NCBI GenBank assembly: GCA_963753955.1
Contig: CAVWEM010000013.1
Coordinates: forward strand, 62,001-126,000
DNA from: Methylumidiphilus sp963753955
Lineage (GTDB): Bacteria > Pseudomonadota > Gammaproteobacteria > Methylococcales > Methylococcaceae
Reading direction: 5' to 3'
Length of the DNA stretch: 64,000 bases
Made by a program: the position numbers and the translations under genes. The notes beneath the pieces were generated by a model. It saw only the letters and a program-made list of their open reading frames with translations. It made no database searches and was not told the origin of the DNA. Below, piece by piece: positions 55,488 through 64,000 of the stretch; position 1 is the stretch's first letter, and each line of letters opens with the position of its first letter.

Positions 55488-56652
55488 ATGGCACCGACCA
55501 AGCAGCCCCTCCTTTGGCTGAGTCCGTACTCCCTCCCGCTCGGCCTAGGGCTGGCCTTGCTGGGCGGCTGCGAGAAGCCCAAAGCCCCGCCGCCGCCCCT
55601 GCCGCCTGTGGTCGAGGTCGTCCAGGTCGAACAGCGGGACGTGCCCATCCAACAAGAATGGGTCGGCAGCCTGGACGGCATGGTGAACGCGCAAATTCTG
55701 GCCCAGGTGACAGGTTATCTCATTAAGCAGAATTACCGCGAGGGCGAGCAGGTCAAGAAAGGCCAGTTGCTGTATGAAATCGACCCGCGCACTTTCCTGG
55801 CCGCATTGGAGCAGGCCAAGGGCCAACTGGCCCGGCAAGAGGCTGCGTTGACCACTGCCCGGCTGGACACGCAACGCATCCAGCGCTTGTTGCCGGAGAA
55901 AGCCGTCAGTGTGCGCGACCGGGACAATGCCGTGGGACGGCAAGCCCAAGCCGAGGCCGAGGTCATCGCCGCCAAGGCCGCAGTGGATAGCGCGCAACTG
56001 TCGCTGGGCTTCACCAAGATCACCTCGCCGATTGACGGCATCGCTGGTTTGTCAAAGGCGCAACTGGGCAACCTGGTCGGCCCCGGCAGCGCCAACGCGG
56101 TGTTGACGACGGTTTCCCAAGTCAACCCGATCAAGGCTTTCGTCCCCTTGAGCGAACAGCAATATCTGGGCTTCGCCAGGGCCAAGCCCAACGGCCACAA
56201 TCCCGAAGGACAGCCGCCGCTGGAGTTGATTCTGGCCGACGGCAGCGTCTACCCGGAAGGCGGGAAGTTCTTCTTCGCCGACCGCCAAATCGATGTCAAA
56301 ACCGGCACGATCCAGGTCGCCACGCTGTTCCCCAACCCTAAAAACTTGCTGCGCCCCGGCCAGTTCGCCAGGGTGCGGGCGACGGTGAAGACCAAGACGG
56401 GCGCTTTGCTGGTGCCGCAGCGGGCGGTCGGTGAAATCCAGGGCCGCAAGTTGGTCGCCGTCGTGAAGGCCGATAACACCGTGGAAGCCCGTCCGGTGAA
56501 ACCCGCCGAGACGATTGGGACGCAGTGGGTGATTGACGAGGGGTTGAGGCCGGGCGAGCGGGTGATTGTCGAGGGCATCCAGAAGGCCCGCCCCGGCAGC
56601 AAGGTCGATCCCAAGCCTTACGCGGAAGTCTCCCGCCGCCGTTGCGAGGTAG
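55488..56652 (+). CDS. RND efflux periplasmic adaptor (membrane fusion protein)
   Basis: A lipoprotein adaptor that joins the RND pump to the outer-membrane channel. Signal and lipobox end LALLGGC. The lipoyl/hairpin part includes VQVEQRDVPIQQEWVGSLDG, NAQILAQVTGYLIKQNYREGEQVKKGQLLYEIDPR and an alpha-hairpin; the beta-barrel part has TGTIQVATLFPNPKNLLRPGQFARVRA. As written the frame misses its stop and runs on into the pump gene. One base change near 56630 gives TAG at 56650. ATG 55470 is an alternative start. Confidence 0.9.
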
Positions 56653-56658
56653 CCCGCC

Positions 56659-59600
56659 ATGGCGAAATTTTTCATCAACCGCCCTATCGTGGCGATAGTC
56701 ATCGCCATCCTGATGGTGATGATCGGCCTCGTCTCCATGTCGGAACTGCCGATAGCCCAATTCCCCAACATCGCCCCGCCGGAAATCCAGGTGCAGACCA
56801 CCTACACCGGCGCGGACGCGGTCACGGTGGAGCAGTCCGTCGCCACGCCCATCGAGCAGCAGATGTCCGGCGTGGACAATATGAACTACATGTATTCCAT
56901 CAACGCCAACAACGGCCAGATGACCTTGCGCGTCAACTTCGACGTGGCGACCGACCCCAACACCGACCAGGTGCTGGCGCAGATGCGCAAGTCCCAGGCC
57001 GAGTCGCAATTGCCGCAGGACGTGCGCAATTTCGGCGTCAACGTGCAGAAGTCCACGGCCTCGCCCTTGGTCATGTTCGCGCTGTATTCGCCCAAAGGCA
57101 GCTACGACAACGTCTTCCTGGCCAATTACGCCTACATCAACATCAACGACCAGATGACCCGCGTGAAGGGCATCGCCAGCGTGTCGGTGTTCGGCGCGGG
57201 CCAGTACGCGATGCGCATCTGGGTTAAGCCGGATCAGCTTGCCAAGCTGAACATCACGATTCCTGAAATCATCAACGCCGTCCAGGCGCAGAACAATGTG
57301 AACCCGGCGGGCAAAGTCGGCGGCGAGCCGGTGCCGCCGGGCCAGGAGTTCACCTACGCCGTCCGCGCCCAAGGCCGTCTGCAAACGGAGGAGGAATTCG
57401 GCAATATTGTGCTGCGCGCCGACCCGTCCGGTTCCATTGTCCGCATCAAAGATGTCGGGCGGATCGAACTGGGTGCGCAGAGTTACGATATGAAAGGCCG
57501 TTTGAACGGCAAGCCGGCCGCTTTGGTCGCGCTGTACCAATTGCCCGGATCGAACGCCATCGAAGCCGCCGAGGGCGCGAAGAAAACGATGGCGGAGTTG
57601 AGGACCCGCTTCCCGGACGACCTGGATTATGTCGTCGCGTTGGACACGACCTTGGCCGTTACGGAAGGCATCAACGAGATCGTGCATACCTTCTTCGAGG
57701 CGCTGGTGCTGGTCATCATCGTGGTGTTCCTGTTCCTGCAAGGCTGGCGACCCACGCTAATTCCGCTTTTGGCCGTGCCGGTGTCGCTGATCGGCACCTT
57801 CATGCTGTTTCCAATGCTGGGCTTTTCGATCAACACGCTGTCGTTGTTCGGCCTGGTGCTGGCGATTGGCTTGGTGGTGGATGACCCCATCGTTGTGGTG
57901 GAGGCGGTCGAGCATCACATCGAAAACGGTTTAAGCCCAAAAGAGGCCACGCTGAAAACGATGCAGGAGGTGACCGGCCCGATCATCGGCACCTCGCTGG
58001 CCTTGATCGCGGTGTTCATGCCGACCGTGTTCATCCCCGGCATCACCGGCAGGATGTACCAACAATTCGCCGTCACCGTCGGCGTGTCGGTGGCGATCTC
58101 CACGTTCAACTCGCTGTCGTTGAGTCCGGCCCTGGCGGCTTTGCTGCTGAAACCCAGGGTGCGCGGCACCGGCCCGGTGCAGAAGTTTTACGATGGCTTC
58201 AACCATGTGTTTGGTGTCACCAACAAGGGCTATGTCGGCTTTTGCGGGGTGTTGATGCGCAAGAGCGTCATCAGCATGGTGTTCCTGGCGCTTCTGGCCG
58301 GCATGGCGGGTTTGCTGGGCAAGGACATCCCGATGGGATTTTTGCCGGACGAAGACCAGGGCTATCTGTTCGCCGGCATCCAGTTGCCGAATGTGGCCTC
58401 GCTGCAACGCACCGACGAGGCAACGAAAAAAGTTGAGGAGATTCTGAAAAACACGCCCGGCGTGGAGTATTACTCCTCGGTCATCGGCTACAACATGCTG
58501 TCCCAGGCCAACACCACGTACAACACGTTCTTCTTCATCTCGCTGAAAAAATGGGACGAGCGCAAGAAGCCTGAGGAGCAATACGAGGCCATCAAAAAAC
58601 ATATCAATATTGCGATGTCCCAAATCCCTGATGCGGTAGGCTTCGCGTTTCCGCCACCGGCGATTCCCGGCGTCGGCACATCGGGCGGCGTGACGATGGT
58701 GCTTGGAAGACCGGGCCGGCAAGGATGTCGCGTATCTGGCCGAAAACACCCAGAAATTCATGGAGGCGGCGAACAAGCGGCCTGAAATCGCCCGCGTCAT
58801 GACGACCGGCCTGCCCTCGGTGCCGCAGATTTTCGTGGATGTGGATCGCGACAAGGTATTGAAGCAAGGCATTGCGCTGTCCGATGTCTACAAGACCCTG
58901 CAAGCCTATATGGGCTCGGGCTTCATCAACTACTTCAACCGCTTCGGACGGCAATGGCAGACTTATGTCCAGGCCGAGGGCGATTACCGCAAAGATACTA
59001 GTTCGCTGGGCCAATTCTATGTTCGCAATAGCGCGGGCGAAACCGTGCCTTTGGCCGCGTTGACCCGCATCCGGGAGACCTCGGGGCCGGAGTTCACGAT
59101 GCGTTACAATCTCTACCGCAGCCAGCAACTCATGGCTTCCCCCAAACCCGGCTTCAGTTCCACGCAAACGATGCAGGCCCTTGAGGCGGTGTTCGCCGAA
59201 ATCATGCCGGCCGACATGGGCTATGACTATCTGGGCATGAGCTTCCAGGAGCAGCAAGCCCAGAAAGGCGTCTCCCCAGCGGCGGTGTTCGCGTTCGCGA
59301 TCTTCTGCGTATTCCTGATTTTGGCGGCGCTGTACGAAAGCTGGAGCCTGCCGTTCAGTGTGTTGCTCGGCACGCCGATTGCGGTGTTCGGTGCGTTTAC
59401 CGGGCTGATGGTCGGCCACTATGAGAACAACCTGTATGCGCAGATCGGCTTGGTCATGCTGATCGGCTTGGCCGCGAAGAACGCCATCTTGATCGTTGAA
59501 TTCGCCAAAATGGGCGTCGATGAAGGCAAGACCATTTACGATGCCGCGATGGAAGCCGCGAGGCTTCGCTTGCGGCCGATTTTGATGACCGCCTTTGCCT

Positions 59601-59809
59601 TCATCCTAGGCTGCGTCCCGCTCGCCGTCGCCAGCGGGGCTGGCGCGTTGTCGCGGCGGGTCATGGGCTATGCGGTCATCGGCGGCATGACGGCGGCGAC
59701 CTGCCTAGCGGTCTTCTTGATTCCTGTGAGTTTTTATGTAGTGGAAAAAATGGCCCACCGCAAGCCGGTTGCCGCGCCAGTGATGAAAGAGGGGGAAGAA
59801 CATGTGTAA
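56659..59809 (+). CDS. RND multidrug efflux pump, HAE1 family, one frameshift
   Basis: An inner-membrane proton antiporter of about 1050 residues. MAKFFINRPIVAIVIAILMVMIGLVS is the first membrane segment; porter domains include ADPSGSIVRIKDVGRIELGAQSY. TM4 holds the proton-relay pair in IGLVVDDPIVVVEAVEH. The frame breaks near 58705 after GGVTMVL and continues as EDRAGKDVAYLAENTQKF. GLAAKNAILIVEFAK and LRPILMTAFAFILGCVPL end the second half. The frame change looks like an indel. Substrates unknown: hydrophobic drugs, solvents or others. Confidence 0.93.
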
Positions 59810-61325
59810 GAAGAAGATTTTTTTAGAATTCCCCTTGCCCCAACCCTCTCCCGGAGGGAGAGGGAGTAAAACAAGAGTTGGTTTTGCCTTGGCGCTACTG
59901 GGTTTGACTTTATCCCTGACGCTCACAGGCTGCTTCAAAGTCGGCCCGGACTACCAGAAGCCGGACATTGACACGCCCAAGCAATGGCGCTTCGCCGACC
60001 AGCAGGCCCGTGAATTGAGCAACACCCAGTGGTGGGAGCAATTGGGCGACCCGGAGCTGAACCGCTTGGTGGACCGGGCCTTGCAGGGCAACCTTGACAT
60101 CAAGATCGCCGTCGCCAGTGTGGAGAAATTCGTCGGGCTTTATGGGTCGACGCGCTCGAACCTGTTTCCGCAAATCAGCGGTTTTGGCAATTACGAGCGC
60201 CGCCAATCCAGCGGCCAGCTTGTCAGTCTGGGCGGTTTAGACGGGAGGGAATACAATTTTGCCCAGCTTGGTGCCCAGATGAATTGGCAACTGGATATCT
60301 GGGGAGTGTTGCGCCGAGCCAACGAAGCATCGATGGCTGATTTGCTTGGGCAGGAAGCCGTCCAACGGGCAGTCCTGCTGACCCTGGTCAGCGACGTGGC
60401 GCAGGCTTACGTTCAGTTGCGCACACTGGATCGGGATTTGGAAATCACCAAAAATGTGGTGGAAGCCCTCAAAGAAGACCTGCGCATCCGCAAGCTCCGT
60501 TTCCAAGAAGGCTACACATCGGAATTGGAAGTTAGCCAAGCCGAATCGGAATACGAACGCCGGGCCGCTTTTATCCCGGTCTATGAGCAAAACATCGCGC
60601 AAACGGAACATGCCATCGGCGTCCTGTTGGGCAAAAACCCTGGCCCCATCAAACGCGGTTTCACCCTGGATGAGCTCAAGCTGCCCGCCGTCCCGGCCGG
60701 CCTGCCTTCCGACTTGCTCATCCGCCGACCCGACATCGCTCAGGCGGAACAGGCCTTGATCGCAGCCAATGCCCGCATTGGCGTGGCGCGGGGCCAGTAC
60801 TTCCCCAAGCTTGCCCTGACCGGCGACATAGGCCAGATGGGTACGCAGATGGGTACGCTGTTCACCCCCGGTGCCAATTTCTGGACTATCGGTTCGGCCC
60901 TGGTCACGCCGATTTTCACGGCGGGCAATATCGCCGGGCAGGTGCAGGCGGCGGAGGCTACGCAAAAAGCCGCAGTGGCGAATTATCAAAAATCCATCAT
61001 TTCCGCCTTCCGGGAATTTGAGGATGCGCTGGTCGGCCAGCAGAAAACCAAGGAGCAGCGGGATAAACAAGCCAAACGGGTCGCCGCCGTGTCGAACTAT
61101 TTCGACCTTTCGCGCATCCGCTACGACGAGGGCTACACCGACTACATCACCGTGCTCGACTCCATCCGGCAATTGTTCGATGCGCAGATCGATCTGGTGC
61201 AGGCGCAGAACGCCAACCTCGTGGCGGGCATCGACTTATACCGCGCCATGGGCGGTGGCTGGATCGTCAAAAGCGAGGAGACGGCCCACCTTCCCGCGCC
61301 GCCTGAGGCTGCAGTTTTTCCCTAG
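59802..61325 (+). CDS. Outer-membrane efflux lipoprotein, NodT/OprM family
   Basis: A 507-residue trimeric channel subunit. Its ATG overlaps the pump stop (ATGTGTAA). The lipobox LTLTGC is near residue 45. GPDYQKPDIDTPKQWRF is typical of the family; two OEP repeats follow (LVDRALQGNLDIKIAVASVEKFV and SDLLIRRPDIAQAEQALIAANARIGVARGQYFPKLALTG). The signal's n-region is lengthened by a palindromic repeat that is translated as PLPQPSPGGRGSKT. No alternative downstream start keeps a good signal, so the long N-terminus is accepted. Confidence 0.92.
   Translation: MCKKKIFLEFPLPQPSPGGRGSKTRVGFALALLGLTLSLTLTGCFKVGPDYQKPDIDTPKQWRFADQQARELSNTQWWEQLGDPELNRLVDRALQGNLDIKIAVASVEKFVGLYGSTRSNLFPQISGFGNYERRQSSGQLVSLGGLDGREYNFAQLGAQMNWQLDIWGVLRRANEASMADLLGQEAVQRAVLLTLVSDVAQAYVQLRTLDRDLEITKNVVEALKEDLRIRKLRFQEGYTSELEVSQAESEYERRAAFIPVYEQNIAQTEHAIGVLLGKNPGPIKRGFTLDELKLPAVPAGLPSDLLIRRPDIAQAEQALIAANARIGVARGQYFPKLALTGDIGQMGTQMGTLFTPGANFWTIGSALVTPIFTAGNIAGQVQAAEATQKAAVANYQKSIISAFREFEDALVGQQKTKEQRDKQAKRVAAVSNYFDLSRIRYDEGYTDYITVLDSIRQLFDAQIDLVQAQNANLVAGIDLYRAMGGGWIVKSEETAHLPAPPEAAVFP
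59844..59864. repeat. CCCTCTCCC-family palindrome inside a coding sequence
   Basis: CCCTCTCCC (59844-59852) and GGGAGAGGG (59856-59864) are perfect 9-bp arms around GGA, within the first 70 bases of the efflux lipoprotein gene. It is read through in frame. Confidence 0.8.
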
Positions 61326-61340
61326 CAAGAAACGCATAAA

Positions 61341-61363
61341 TCCCCTCTCCGTGTGGGAGAGGG
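61341..61363. repeat. CCCTCTCCC-family palindrome after the efflux operon
   Basis: CCCTCTCC and GGGAGAGGG surround GTGT, 16 bp after the channel-gene stop. TTAGGGTGGG follows, the common flank of this family. It could act as an operon-end hairpin. Confidence 0.75.
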
Positions 61364-61408
61364 TTAGGGTGGGAGCCTGCCCGTCAATATCTTAAATATC
61401 CTAATGCC

Positions 61409-62089
61409 ATGCGCCGACGCATCACTATCACCGACAATTACGTTTTCCTCCTGTCAGGCTTGCTGTTTTTGTTTTTTCTCATTCCGATCCTGCACATGGT
61501 GGTGGTCTCAGACAGTAATGTTGGTTTGATGCGGGTTTTAGTGCAAAGTGGATTCAGCGGGATGATGCTCCTCGGCGTGTGGAGCCTGAACCAGGAAAAG
61601 CGTTTTTTTCGCATCGGGCTGGTGTTGGGGGTGCTGAGTATCGCCTTCGCCGTGCTGGAGGTTTTCCATCAAAGCCTGGCGCTGTATGTCGGCGAGTCTG
61701 TGATGGTTCTTTTATTCTGTGTCATCAGCGGCTTCACCGCCGCCCGACATGTGTTTAGTGGAACCCGGATTGACCGCAATATGCTATATGGCGCGATGTG
61801 CGTATACCTGCTGATGGGGCTGGTATGGGCCATCGTATACACCACGATCTTTGACTTTTGGCCCACCTCATTCAACGGCATGGAAACCCCCGGCAGTCCG
61901 GCTGTCTTCGATGATTTCCTCTATTTCAGTTTCGTCACGCTGACCAGCCTAGGCTATGGCGACATCAGCCCTGTCGCTCCCTTGGCGAGAACCTTCGCCT
62001 ACCTGGAAGTCATAGCAGGACAGTTTTACATCGCCATCATGGTGGCGGGATTGGTGGGGCTTTATATGAAGGATCGGCACGGCGGTTGA
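61409..62089 (+). CDS. Two-pore-type potassium channel
   Basis: A 226-residue membrane protein with about six hydrophobic segments. The selectivity filter VTLTSLGYGDISP lies in the last pore loop (about residue 185), before the final helix. There is no C-terminal RCK domain, so gating must come from within the membrane part or from a partner. Six segments instead of two are seen for some bacterial family members. It stands alone. Confidence 0.85.
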   Translation: MRRRITITDNYVFLLSGLLFLFFLIPILHMVVVSDSNVGLMRVLVQSGFSGMMLLGVWSLNQEKRFFRIGLVLGVLSIAFAVLEVFHQSLALYVGESVMVLLFCVISGFTAARHVFSGTRIDRNMLYGAMCVYLLMGLVWAIVYTTIFDFWPTSFNGMETPGSPAVFDDFLYFSFVTLTSLGYGDISPVAPLARTFAYLEVIAGQFYIAIMVAGLVGLYMKDRHGG

Positions 62090-62193
62090 GGCTGCGTGAC
62101 GTTTCTCCTTTTCAGAGAGGCCCGCGCAGATGCGCCTTATTTTAGTGCGGCGCATCTAGGCGGGTATATGCGTTCCAACTGCCTTTCTATTGC

Positions 62194-63136
62194 TTAAGCG
62201 ACAAACTCCACATCCACCGCGCAAGGCCCTTTGTCGTTGTTGCCTATCCTGTAATGCACTTCGTCGCCGACGCGCAATTCGTTGAAGTCAGCATTCAGCA
62301 CCGAGGCATGGAAGAAGAACAGGTTGTTGGTTCCGTCGCTGGGTGTGATGAAACCAAAGCCTTCCCGCAAGGCCTGAATCTTGCCCGACAGACTGCCGCT
62401 AGGCGGTGTGCTGGGGGGCGGGGGCGGTGTGGCGTTCGCCAAGGGGGAAGGGGGCTTTTTGATGGGTTCCACAGGTTTTGGGAAAGATCCGATGTCCTTG
62501 TGTGGCACGAACAGTTGGTCGATCCTGGGATCGGTCTTGCGCGAGTCGATGATCTGGTGCATCAAGACCGGGTAAGTCACCTTCCTCCAGCAACACCTGC
62601 GCGGTGCGTGTTTCCCTCTCCTTGCCGCTTTGGTCGATGTAGGCGAAACCCCAGCCCAGCAGCATGACCCGCGTCCCCAGCGCGTTCAACTTACGCACCA
62701 ACGGCAAAAAGTCGCCGTCGCAGGCGATCAGCACGATGACATCAAAGCGCTTGAAGATGGCCAGCTCATAGGTCTCCAGGGCCAGCCAAACGTCGATGCC
62801 CTTTTCGCCGTCCGGCCCCAACGGGAGGTAATGGGTAATCACCCCTTCGCGCATGAGTATGTCGTCGAACTGGCGCTCGCGCAACAACAGCCCCCGCGCT
62901 TCCGCCTCCTGGGCGCGGGGCCGTCCCCGGAAATAATGGGCGTCTACTATTTGGCAGTATTTCACATCCTCCCCTTCGGCCTCGGAAACCTGGTGGCGGA
63001 TGAACTCATGCAGCCCGTCAATACTGATGCGCGCCTTGCGGGAGTGCTGGTATTGGTAGTAATTGCTGACGTGAAAAAAATAATTTCCATCATAGAAAAC
63101 GCCGATACGTGTTAATTTCGATTTTTCAAATGACAT
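62194..63136 (-). CDS. NYN-domain nuclease-like protein fused to a cold-shock domain, one frameshift
   Basis: The N-terminal NYN/PIN-like domain (1-190) reads RIGVFYDGNYFFHVSNYYQYQ with the first acidic residue, KGIDVWLALETYELA, and VIVLIACDGDFLPLVRKLNALGTRVMLLGW. The frame breaks near 62580 after TAQVLLEEG. In the other frame come VLMHQIIDS, a Pro-rich linker, and a C-terminal cold-shock domain GKIQALREGFGFITPSDGTNNLFFFHASVL. NYN proteins cut RNA, and cold-shock domains bind single-stranded RNA, so an RNA-processing role fits. The combined protein has about 313 residues. Confidence 0.82.
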
Positions 63137-63199
63137 TGATGTCTCTAGTGGTTTTGATGAAGACTGGCGGCGTCCGGCGCGGACGCCGCCCTGGGCGCG

Positions 63200-63682
63200 T
63201 CAATCCCTGAAATTGTCGAATTGCACAGGCTGCTCCAAGGATGTGGAACGCAGCAGGGCGATGCATTCTTGCAGGTCGTCACGCTTCTTGCCGGTGATCC
63301 GCACTTTTTCGCCGTTGATGGCGGCCTGCACTTTGATCTTGCTGTCTTTGACCAGCTTGACGATCTTCTTGGCCAAGGCGGATTCGATGCCTTGGGCCAG
63401 GGTGATCGTTTGTTTCGCCTGCCGACCGACCAGCACGGGCGGATCGGCCTTGAGGCTGGCGATGTCCACTTCGCGCTTGGCCAGTTTGAGGTGGAGGATG
63501 TCCCTCATCTGCTGGAGTTGGAATTCATTTTCCGCCGTCAGGGTGATGTTGGACTCGGCCAGTTCGTATTTCGCCGCCGAGCTCTTGAAGTCGAAACGGG
63601 TACCCACCTCGCGGTTGGCCTGATCCACCGCGTTGGCGGCTTCATGCAGGTTGACTTCGGAGATGATGTCGAAAGATGGCAT
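63200..63682 (-). CDS. yajQ: YajQ-family nucleotide-binding protein
   Basis: A 160-residue protein. MPSFDIISEVNLHEAANAVDQANREV and TRFDFKSS start the family; KTITLAQG-like stretch (TITLAQGIESALAKKIVKLVKDSKIKVQAAI) and EKVRITGKKRDDLQECIALLR close it. Family members bind c-di-GMP in Xanthomonas and pseudomonads and influence transcription. A diguanylate cyclase/phosphodiesterase is encoded at 39.5 kb. Intact frame. Confidence 0.93.
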   Translation of the reverse strand: MPSFDIISEVNLHEAANAVDQANREVGTRFDFKSSAAKYELAESNITLTAENEFQLQQMRDILHLKLAKREVDIASLKADPPVLVGRQAKQTITLAQGIESALAKKIVKLVKDSKIKVQAAINGEKVRITGKKRDDLQECIALLRSTSLEQPVQFDNFRD

Positions 63683-63710
63683 GGTGTTTTCCTCATAAAT
63701 TACACGCTAG

Positions 63711-64000
63711 TCATAGGTTGCGGGCTTTGCGGACGGATTCCCAGGCTTTGCGGATCTCGCGGGTTTTTTCGTTGGCGAACTGCACCTTTTCTTCCGTGCC
63801 GCCCGCCGCCGACTGCTTGTCGGGATGGTGCCTGCTCAACAGGCGGCGATAGGCGCGGCGGATTTCCTCGTCGCTGGCGGAAGCCTCCACCCCCAAGGCG
63901 GCGTAGCATTCTTCCAGTGAGGGATCGCGCTCCCGCCCATAGGCCTGCTGTCCTCGCCATGTGCCTCTGGCGACCCGCAATTGCGCCTCCAGCGCGGCCT
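63711..64000 (-). CDS. djlA: DjlA-type co-chaperone, C-terminal J domain (partial)
   Basis: The frame is open to the window edge, so only the last 96 codons are seen. YAALGVEASASDEEIRRAYRRLLSRHHPDKQSA has the HPD tripeptide needed to stimulate DnaK. The J domain sits at the extreme C-terminus, as in membrane-anchored DjlA. The TerB-like part and membrane anchor are outside. DjlA assignment rests on domain order only. Confidence 0.75.
   Translation of the reverse strand, partial: AALEAQLRVARGTWRGQQAYGRERDPSLEECYAALGVEASASDEEIRRAYRRLLSRHHPDKQSAAGGTEEKVQFANEKTREIRKAWESVRKARNL

Noticed and set aside
55470..57227. 585-residue adaptor protein
   Set aside because: The last 190 residues are an out-of-frame reading of the pump gene. 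A one-base repair restores a stop at 56650.

Overview
The window is a GC-rich chromosomal segment of a gammaproteobacterium. The conserved blocks xseB-ispA-dxs, map/glnD facing rpsB-tsf-pyrH-frr-uppS-cdsA-dxr-rseP, and rluD/bamD are standard gammaproteobacterial arrangements. A pyruvate phosphate dikinase, a divergent transketolase, a group II truncated haemoglobin and REP-type palindromes would suit a methanotroph of the Methylococcales type. That placement is inference, because no methane-oxidation gene lies in the window.

Layout. 0-2.2 kb: cytochrome c maturation (ccmE end, ccmF). 2.3-6.7 kb, minus strand: xseB-ispA-dxs-apt plus a His-rich secreted protein. 6.8-11.9 kb, minus: glgC, a small conserved gene, glnD, map. 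12.1-19.6 kb, plus: translation, isoprenoid and envelope genes from rpsB to rseP. 19.6-22.4 kb: a DsbC-like protein with a doubled N-terminal motif, then remnants of a nitrate-assimilation locus (an ANTAR/NasT-type leader, a truncated NasS-like sensor and a truncated kinase). 22.4-28.3 kb, minus: ppdK, an orphan atpC-like gene overlapping a cytidylate-kinase-like gene, a LOG protein, rdgB and a haemoglobin gene. 28.4-33.4 kb, plus: sseA, a NERD/SF1 helicase and a transketolase. 33.4-36.2 kb: an AT-richer accessory patch with a nuclease-like gene, an IS remnant and two REP/RAYT units. 36.2-43.6 kb: DUF2288, dbpA, a MASE1-PAS-GGDEF-EAL protein and a ZIP transporter. 43.7-45.3 kb: a second AT-richer patch with brnA, a deleted brnT and a DUF4365 gene. 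45.3-53.2 kb: pgeF-rluD, bamD, a PfkB kinase, an RRM protein and sucC-sucD with a small gene between them. 53.5-64 kb: a HAF-repeat secreted protein, an RND tripartite efflux operon, a K+ channel, a NYN-cold-shock fusion, yajQ and djlA.

Many clearly essential genes (rpsB, tsf, pyrH, frr, dxs, ispA, sucD) are split by single-base indels although their corrected translations are intact. The simplest reading is sequencing or assembly error, so these entries give one gene spanning the broken frames. Only the NasS/kinase junction, the second RAYT copy, the IS fragment and brnT look like real decay, because segments are missing and not merely shifted.

The most noteworthy items are the ANTAR-type attenuator above the chimeric nas remnant, the orphan ATP-synthase epsilon gene with a perfect ribosome-binding site inside a kinase gene, the DsbC-like protein with two dimerisation motifs, the two RAYTs each beside its own palindrome type, and the CCCTCTCCC palindrome family that has entered a lipoprotein signal sequence.
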